In this document: positions 1 through 4,297 of the stretch, piece after piece
Position numbering within the stretch: position 1 is the first letter of the stretch
How the letters are laid out: the number at the start of each line of letters is the position of its first letter
DNA from: an uncultured Campylobacter sp.
Lineage (GTDB): Bacteria > Campylobacterota > Campylobacteria > Campylobacterales > Campylobacteraceae
Reading direction: 5' to 3'
Length of the DNA: 5,997 nt
Assembly: GCA_938041615.1 (NCBI GenBank)
Contig: CALISV010000394.1
Span: 1-5,997 of the forward strand
The notes under the pieces: generated by a model
The model's input: the letters and a program-made list of their open reading frames with translations, nothing else
Told to the model about the DNA's origin: nothing
The model's database searches: none
Made by a program: the position numbers and the translations under genes

Positions 1-399
1 GCACTGCACGCGCATTTTATCCAGCAAAAATACCCGCACGCCGAGATAGCGCTATCTTGCCCGCGTCTGCGACCCGCGATAAACAAGGCTCACGTCGGCC
101 CGCGAGACGTTGACGAGAGGGCGCTGTTTCAGGTCATTTGCGCGTACCGCATCTTTTTGCCCTATGCAAATATCACGATCTCCACGCGCGAGCCGGCCAG
201 GTTTCGTGACGGCGTCATCGCAGTCGCCGCGAACAAAATCTCAGCCGGCGTTAGCACGGGCGTGGGGACGCACTCGGATAAGGCCAAAAAGGGCGACGAG
301 CAGTTTGAGATCAGCGACGCGCGCTCGGTTGAGGAGATACTATGTGCCGTGCGAGGGCTAAATTTGCAGCCCGTGATGAGCGAGCATATTTACGTTTAA
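1..399 (+). CDS. thiH: 2-iminoacetate synthase ThiH, C-terminal part (5' end outside the window)
   Basis: Frame 1 is open from the first base to TAA at 397-399, giving the last 132 residues. They match the ThiH C-terminus as I know it: an SCPRLRPA segment (E. coli has SFPRLRP), then FQVICAYRIFLPYANITIST, then TREPARFRDG, a KISAGVSTG segment and a final LQPVMSEHIYV. ThiH is a radical-SAM tyrosine lyase. It splits tyrosine to p-cresol and dehydroglycine (2-iminoacetate), which ThiG uses with ThiS-thiocarboxylate to build the thiamine thiazole. The radical-SAM CxxxCxxC motif lies in the N-terminal part outside this window, so activity cannot be judged. The next gene, TenI-like, starts 42 bp downstream and supports a thiamine operon. 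The base composition is clearly richer in GC than the iron genes further on. A methionine at 157-159 is internal, because homology extends upstream of it. Confidence 0.9.
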   Translation, partial: ALHAHFIQQKYPHAEIALSCPRLRPAINKAHVGPRDVDERALFQVICAYRIFLPYANITISTREPARFRDGVIAVAANKISAGVSTGVGTHSDKAKKGDEQFEISDARSVEEILCAVRGLNLQPVMSEHIYV

Positions 400-441
400 G
401 GCGGCGGTTTTTGCTGGCCTAAAATTTGGCTTTTGGGGTAA

Positions 442-1101
442 ATGGCGATGGAATTTGACAAATTTGAGCTCGTTTGGGTGACGAACCGCCGCTTGAGTGA
501 GGATTTTTTCGCGGACGTTAGGCGAGTAGCGCAAAGCGGCAAGGCGGATAAAATTTTGCTGAGGGAAAGCGATCTGTCCGAGGATGAATACGAAAATTTA
601 GCCCGCAAAACGCTTGGGATCATCGCTGAGTGCGGCTCTAGCGTGCGGCTTATTTTACATACTTATGCAAACGCTACAAGCAGACTTGGCGCGAGCGAAC
701 TACATCTGCCTTTTGCTAAATTTGCGTCTACGAGTGGCGAGCTGACTGCAAATTTGAGAGATTTGGTTAAATTTGACGGTGCATGCTCGGATAAAGAGGG
801 GGGCGGCGGCATTTGCGCGTCAAATTTAACGCAAAAGCTCAAAATCGGCGTTTCGATTCACTCTTTAGAGCAGGCTTTGGCAGCACAGGAGCTAGGTGCC
901 GATTACGTCGTGGCGGGGCATATTTTTGATACGCCCTCTCACGCGCTGGAGCGTGGCAGGGGGCTTAAATTTTTACGGGAAATTTGCGAGAATTTAAGCA
1001 TAAAAACCTACGCTATCGGCGGGATAAATTTTGAAAATTTAGACGAGGTCAAGGAGGCAGGCGCGGCAGGAGCCTATATGATGCGGGGATTTTTGGGTTA
1101 A
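442..1101 (+). CDS. tenI: TenI/ThiE-family protein, probable thiazole tautomerase
   Basis: A 219-residue TIM-barrel protein of the thiamine-phosphate synthase/TenI superfamily. Seen: the first strand WVTNRR (residues 12-17), LLRESDL (39-45), LHLPF (87-91), GVSIHSLEQA (136-145), ADYVVAGHIFDT (153-164), RGRGLKFL (171-178), AIGGINFENL (191-200) and a terminal phosphate-loop-like GAYMMRGF. The SIHSLEQA...ADYV..GHIF block closely resembles Bacillus TenI, whose catalytic His sits in GHVF; H160 is the equivalent here. ThiE hallmarks are missing: the RxK lysine is Ser, the VNDD strand is LHTY, and the GPIYPTxTK loop is GHIFDTPSH. I therefore infer tautomerisation of the ThiG product to the aromatic thiazole carboxylate rather than coupling of pyrimidine and thiazole. 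Adjacency to thiH agrees, as does the C. jejuni Cj1043c pairing as I remember it. Residues about 97-132 form a Gly-rich insertion compared with Bacillus TenI. ATG 448 is an alternative start, and the GGGG at 435-438 is only a weak ribosome site for either. Databases may label it ThiE. Confidence 0.8.
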   Translation: MAMEFDKFELVWVTNRRLSEDFFADVRRVAQSGKADKILLRESDLSEDEYENLARKTLGIIAECGSSVRLILHTYANATSRLGASELHLPFAKFASTSGELTANLRDLVKFDGACSDKEGGGGICASNLTQKLKIGVSIHSLEQALAAQELGADYVVAGHIFDTPSHALERGRGLKFLREICENLSIKTYAIGGINFENLDEVKEAGAAGAYMMRGFLG

Positions 1102-1184
1102 TTTTTTAATTTTGATTAATACTACTTTAATAACAAATTTTATACTATAGTCATTATCTAAAATAACTGATAATAGGAATAAAA
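1102..1184 (+). promoter_or_regulatory. Promoter and Fur-like operator of chaN-exbB-exbD-tonB
   Basis: This 83-bp spacer is very AT-rich with repeated T-tracts, as in Campylobacter sigma70 promoters, which often lack a clear -35. A -10 candidate, TATACT, lies at 1141-1146 and predicts a start near 1153. Directly over that start is a dyad with perfect six-base arms, ATTATC (1153-1158) and GATAAT (1169-1174), separated by ten bases. GATAAT is the unit of the classical Fur box, so iron-dependent repression by Fur is inferred. AGGA at 1175-1178 is the ribosome site of chaN, six bases before its ATG, so the operator lies between promoter and ribosome site. No GC-rich hairpin followed by T's is present, so no intrinsic terminator for the thiamine operon can be named. 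Confidence 0.65.
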
Positions 1185-2009
1185 ATGAATACTTTAAAAA
1201 TCGTTATTTTTCTTATCTTTGCTCTATTTTTGGTTGGGTGTAGCGGCAAATATGAAGTCACGCCACAAAAGCTAGATGATATCAAGGCTACGGCTAAAAT
1301 CGTCAATCTAAGTACAAATAAAACGATGGATTTTGACGACTTTATTGTCGAGGTGTTAGATGCTGATATGTTACTGGTAGGCGAGCTACACGATGACTTT
1401 GACCACCATTTGGCAGAAATTTTACTCATCAAAGCGCTTTCAAAAAATAAAAACATAGACGTCGCTTTTGAGATGCTTGGAGGTGATAAGCAAAAATATG
1501 CAGATGGCTTGAATAAAAAAACTCGTCCGGGCGAATTGATAAAAGCTATAAAATGGAATGATAAAATGTGGGAGTTAAGGCATTACAAAGGAGTGCTAGA
1601 AGCAGCATTTTATAGCGCTAACATCAAGTGCGCAAATTTAAGCGAAGACGAAATAAAGCTGATATTTACCGGCGCCCAGCCTATATCTGGTAAATTTTCC
1701 ACATCCAAAAGCGTTCAAGAAGCTATCGTGAAAATCGTCCGCGGAGCGCACGGAGGCGTAAATAAGCAAGATATACAGAAGCTTGTCCAGGCTCAGCAGT
1801 ACAAAGATCGTAGGATGGCCGACGTCGTAAATAAATCTGCAAATTTTGCTTTGCTTATAGCTGGGAGGTATCACGTCCAAAAGGACATAGGGGTGCCGCT
1901 TCATCTTATGGATTTTAAAACGAAAAAGAAATTTAAAACTTTGTTTTTAGGCTTTGATGGCGATGATACGAGTGCTAATGAGGCTGATTATCTATGGAAA
2001 TTTAAATAA
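1185..2009 (+). CDS. chaN: ChaN-family iron-regulated heme-binding lipoprotein
   Basis: A 274-residue protein. Residues 1-19 form a lipoprotein signal peptide: Lys5, a hydrophobic core, and lipobox LVGC with Cys19 as the acylated residue. The mature part shows ChaN-family signatures: LLVGELHDDFDHH (63-75), VAFEML (93-98), WELRHYKGVLEAAF (129-142), AQQYKDRRMA (203-212) and IAGRYHVQKDIGVPLHL (225-241). ChaN of C. jejuni is known to bind two stacked hemes in a dimer pocket through a tyrosine, with a histidine and a lysine of the partner contacting the propionates. Y206, Y229, H230 and K233 are candidates here, but I cannot assign them without alignment. ChaN is thought to work at the outer membrane with a TonB-dependent receptor. 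It is the first gene of the operon, with exbB nine bases downstream, behind a Fur-like operator. The start is supported by AGGA at 1175-1178 and by the signal peptide. Confidence 0.88.
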   Translation: MNTLKIVIFLIFALFLVGCSGKYEVTPQKLDDIKATAKIVNLSTNKTMDFDDFIVEVLDADMLLVGELHDDFDHHLAEILLIKALSKNKNIDVAFEMLGGDKQKYADGLNKKTRPGELIKAIKWNDKMWELRHYKGVLEAAFYSANIKCANLSEDEIKLIFTGAQPISGKFSTSKSVQEAIVKIVRGAHGGVNKQDIQKLVQAQQYKDRRMADVVNKSANFALLIAGRYHVQKDIGVPLHLMDFKTKKKFKTLFLGFDGDDTSANEADYLWKFK

Positions 2010-2018
2010 AGGTACGAG

Positions 2019-2846
2019 ATGGCTAAAATTTTAGTGATTATTTTTTCTTTTTGTTTGTTGTTTGGTGAAAATAACGTAAGCGAATTTGAAAAATCGAGCG
2101 ATAGCCAAGTAGCGTTTGATGTAAATTTATCTCAAGCTGGCTTGAAATTTGGCGAAGAGCAAAATTTGACCGGCATCGCCTCAAATTCTCAGGCGCCAAG
2201 CATAGATTTGTCATTTATTTCGCTTTTTAAGAACGCACATATAGTCGTAAAGATTGTTATATGCGTTTTGATTTTATTTTCCGTCATTACGTGGACGATT
2301 TTTATCGTCAAATTTATCCAGTTTAAGCTGGCATTTTGTAGACTCAAATCTGACGAAAATACTGTAAAAGACGCGTCTGATTGGCGGGTTTTAAAGTTAA
2401 AGAAAAAGAGCTTTGCAGTGGATTTTATAAGAGAACTTGAGGATGAGAGCAAAAAAAGCATCAAATTTGACGCAAATATGAAATTGCGAGTAAAACAAAG
2501 GCTTGATCTTAAAAAATCGTCTCTCGCGAACGTGATGAGAGGGTGGGTTGGAGTGCTCGCTAGCATCGGCTCGTCTGCACCTTTTGTCGGGCTTTTTGGG
2601 ACGGTTTGGGGCATAATGAACAGCTTTGTGGGTATAGCAAACAGCAACAACGCCAGCCTAAGCGTGGTGGCTCCTGGTATCGCAGAGGCGCTTTTTGCCA
2701 CAGCTCTTGGGCTTATAGCCGCGATACCAGCTGTTTTGGTTTATAACTATCTGGTGCGGTGTAGCGTTAAATTTAATGCTCGTTTAGGGCTGCTTAGTTC
2801 TCAAATTTATTTGATATTTGATAGACTGGCTGCGGAAAATGAATAG
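2019..2846 (+). CDS. exbB: ExbB-type proton channel (MotA/TolQ/ExbB family), long N-terminal form
   Basis: A 275-residue inner-membrane subunit that, with ExbD, uses proton flow to energise TonB. Three membrane segments are visible: about 74-100 (HIVVKIV...IFIVKF), about 176-203 (WVGVLASIG...WGIMNSF) and about 219-246 (PGIAEALFATALG...VLVYNYLV). The family signature GLFGTVWGIMNSF is at 191-203. T195, T228 and E223 are probable equivalents of the conserved polar residues of E. coli ExbB. A basic cytoplasmic region lies at 104-172. The first 16 residues are hydrophobic (MAKILVIIFSFCLLFG) and are followed by a polar stretch to about 70. This suggests a signal peptide or extra anchor plus a short periplasmic domain, but I see no clear AxA cleavage site. 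TolQ or MotA would be alternatives; the neighbours exbD, tonB, chaN and a receptor favour ExbB. The ribosome site is AAAGG at 2008-2012, overlapping the chaN stop. The end overlaps exbD by 8 nt. Confidence 0.93.
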   Translation: MAKILVIIFSFCLLFGENNVSEFEKSSDSQVAFDVNLSQAGLKFGEEQNLTGIASNSQAPSIDLSFISLFKNAHIVVKIVICVLILFSVITWTIFIVKFIQFKLAFCRLKSDENTVKDASDWRVLKLKKKSFAVDFIRELEDESKKSIKFDANMKLRVKQRLDLKKSSLANVMRGWVGVLASIGSSAPFVGLFGTVWGIMNSFVGIANSNNASLSVVAPGIAEALFATALGLIAAIPAVLVYNYLVRCSVKFNARLGLLSSQIYLIFDRLAAENE

Positions 2847-3231
2847 CGAAGAAGAGCTAAGCGAGATAAACGTAACGCCTTTTATCGACGTTATGCTTGT
2901 ACTTTTGATTATATTTATGGTAGTTACGCCCATAGTAACCAGCTCTGTGAAAGTCGAGCTGCCAAAATCTGTTGCCAAACAAAAAGAGGACGTAAATAAG
3001 CCTATAATCTTAAGTATAAATGATAAATTCGAAATTTATTTGGGTAGCCAAGCCGTTTTAGCGGAGAATATCGCACAGGCGCTGGATATAAAAAGCGGAC
3101 GCAACTATGAGGCGATAGTGTATTTTCACGTCGATAAAAGCGTGCCTTATGAGATTTTGATCAATGCCGTCGAGCGAGTGAAGATAGCCGGATATACCAA
3201 AATAGCTTTTTCGACAAAGGTTGTAAACTGA
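2839..3231 (+). CDS. exbD: ExbD, biopolymer transport protein (TonB motor subunit)
   Basis: A 130-residue protein with a short acidic cytoplasmic tail (residues 1-9), the ExbD signature INVTPFIDVMLVLLIIFMVV (10-29) as its single membrane helix, and a periplasmic domain (about 35-130) ending KIAFSTKVVN. D17 corresponds to the protonatable Asp25 of E. coli ExbD, the residue that links proton movement to the motor. I chose ATG at 2839 because it starts just before the conserved region and overlaps the exbB stop by 8 nt, which suits translational coupling. A TTG at 2818 would add seven residues that lie inside the exbB reading region and have no family support. TolR shares this fold, but the setting beside exbB and tonB makes ExbD the better call. 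The stop TGA at 3229-3231 shares its last base with the tonB start. Confidence 0.93.
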   Translation: MNSEEELSEINVTPFIDVMLVLLIIFMVVTPIVTSSVKVELPKSVAKQKEDVNKPIILSINDKFEIYLGSQAVLAENIAQALDIKSGRNYEAIVYFHVDKSVPYEILINAVERVKIAGYTKIAFSTKVVN

Positions 3232-4094
3232 TGAAAATTCCGCGTCTTGCTTGGGTATTTGCTTTTATTCTTGCTTCAGCGTTGCATGCGGCGCTTTTTG
3301 TTTTTATCGCAAATAGTGGCAAGGCTATAAATTTGGAGCAGAATTTCGGTGGCTTTGATTATCCGATAAAAAATGACCAAATCGAGTCGATTATGATAAT
3401 TTCAGATCTGTCGATAGGCGATTTCAAAGAGGTTGCCGTAAATTCTCAAAAATCCTCCGCACCGCAACCTGAAGAAGAAGCAGAGGCCAAAGAAGAGGAA
3501 AAGCCAGAGATAGCCTCGTTAGAGGAGATAAAATCTCAAATCGAAGTCGTAAAAAAACAGGAAACACCAAAAAAAATAAAACCTAAAATAAAACCGAAGA
3601 AAATAGTAAAAAAACCCGTGAAAATCGCCGAGGAAACAAATAAAAAAAGCAATGAAGACACACAAAAAGTTTCAAATTTGGACTCGGATATAAACTCCGT
3701 AGTCAAGGATAACGTAGCTTCGGCCCCCATTAGCGGTAGTGGAACTAGGATAGTCGGCAGTTTCGCAGGTTCCGGCGCGGATAAAAAAAGTTGGCAAGGT
3801 ATGGTTGTATCGCACTTAAACAAGCACAAAAAATACCCGAGCAATGCTCTTTTAAGTGGATTTGAAGGTGTCGTTTACGTAAGAGTAAAAATAGCAGCTA
3901 ACGGCGAAGTGCTAAGCGTTTTATTGACTAAAGGGAGCAAATTTGAGATTTTAAACAACGAAGCGACAGAGCTTTTTAGCCGCGCTTCACCCCTGCCGTC
4001 ACCTCCTAGTGAAATGATGGGCTCAGATCACGATCTGACGTTAAATTTTCCAATCGAATTTAATATAAAAAAATATAAAGCCTCAAAAAAATAA
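3231..4094 (+). CDS. tonB: TonB energy transducer
   Basis: A 287-residue protein with the three-part TonB plan. Residues 1-6 are cytoplasmic and basic; 7-27 form one membrane helix (LAWVFAFILASALHAALFVF). Residues about 78-137 form a long acidic then Lys/Pro-rich linker with KIKPKIKPKK, which spans the periplasm. Residues about 187-282 are the TonB C-terminal domain, with HKKYPSNALLSGFEG (199-213), VYVRVKIAANGEV (215-227) and LNFPIEFNIKK near the end. This domain binds the TonB box of outer-membrane receptors. In the membrane helix, Ser16 and His19 are three residues apart, whereas E. coli TonB has Ser16 and His20, the pair tied to ExbB/ExbD coupling. The start is ATG 3231, overlapping the exbD stop by 1 nt (TGATG), with AAAGG at 3216-3220 inside exbD as a probable ribosome site. 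Length is usual for the family. It may serve other receptors elsewhere in the genome too. Confidence 0.93.
   Translation: MKIPRLAWVFAFILASALHAALFVFIANSGKAINLEQNFGGFDYPIKNDQIESIMIISDLSIGDFKEVAVNSQKSSAPQPEEEAEAKEEEKPEIASLEEIKSQIEVVKKQETPKKIKPKIKPKKIVKKPVKIAEETNKKSNEDTQKVSNLDSDINSVVKDNVASAPISGSGTRIVGSFAGSGADKKSWQGMVVSHLNKHKKYPSNALLSGFEGVVYVRVKIAANGEVLSVLLTKGSKFEILNNEATELFSRASPLPSPPSEMMGSDHDLTLNFPIEFNIKKYKASKK
3551..3648 (+). repeat. Cluster of A7-A8 tracts in the tonB linker
   Basis: Four uninterrupted A runs fall within about 100 bases: 3551-3557 (A7), 3569-3576 (A8), 3608-3614 (A7) and 3642-3648 (A7). All encode Lys-containing linker residues upstream of the receptor-binding domain. They are explained mainly by the Lys-rich sequence and AAA codon choice, but they are possible slippage sites. 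Confidence 0.6.
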
Positions 4095-4297
4095 ATTTAT
4101 CTATCGTGCCATAGTTTAAAAAGAGTTAATTAAAGATAACCGGTATAAGTAAAAATTTATATATGCGGTGATACAATCCTTAAATGATAAGATAATGATT
4201 TTGATACGGCTTACCATATAGTTATAGAAGTTATTGACGCCTTCAAATTTAAGCCGCCTGACATCCGCTTATAAAAAATAATCTAGAAGGAAGCATC
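4095..4297 (+). promoter_or_regulatory. Spacer with promoter and Fur-like operator of the receptor gene
   Basis: This 203-bp region contains no ORF I would accept. An extended -10, TGATACAAT, lies at 4169-4177 behind AT-rich sequence and predicts a start near 4184. Overlapping and following it, 4185-4206 carries tandem GATAAT-like units: GATAAG at 4186-4191, GATAAT at 4191-4196, GATTTT at 4197-4202 and GATA at 4203-4206, close to the hexamer array of a Fur box. The predicted leader is about 110 nt. AAGGA at 4287-4291 is a strong ribosome site six bases before the receptor ATG. ATAAATTTAT at 4091-4100 is a ten-base palindrome over the tonB stop, but no GC-rich hairpin with a T-tail follows. 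Some readthrough from tonB into the receptor is therefore possible. Confidence 0.65.

Noticed and set aside
110..361. 83-codon + strand frame rich in Arg and Ser
   Set aside because: It is a shifted frame inside thiH in GC-rich sequence; the thiH frame has clear homology across the same bases.
798..803. G6 tract as a phase-variation switch
   Set aside because: Campylobacter contingency tracts are usually eight or more G's, and a thiamine gene is not a typical target. Kept only as a minor note.
1102..1130. Intrinsic terminator after the TenI-like gene
   Set aside because: There are T-tracts and a weak AT dyad (TTAAT...ATTAA), but no GC-rich stem.
2189..2701. 170-codon reading frame on the minus strand
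   Set aside because: It is the complement of exbB; its apparent hydrophobicity mirrors the ExbB membrane helices.
2818..2838. TTG start extending ExbD by seven residues
   Set aside because: The added residues are not part of the family. ATG 2839 starts at the usual distance from the conserved helix and overlaps the exbB stop in a normal coupling arrangement.
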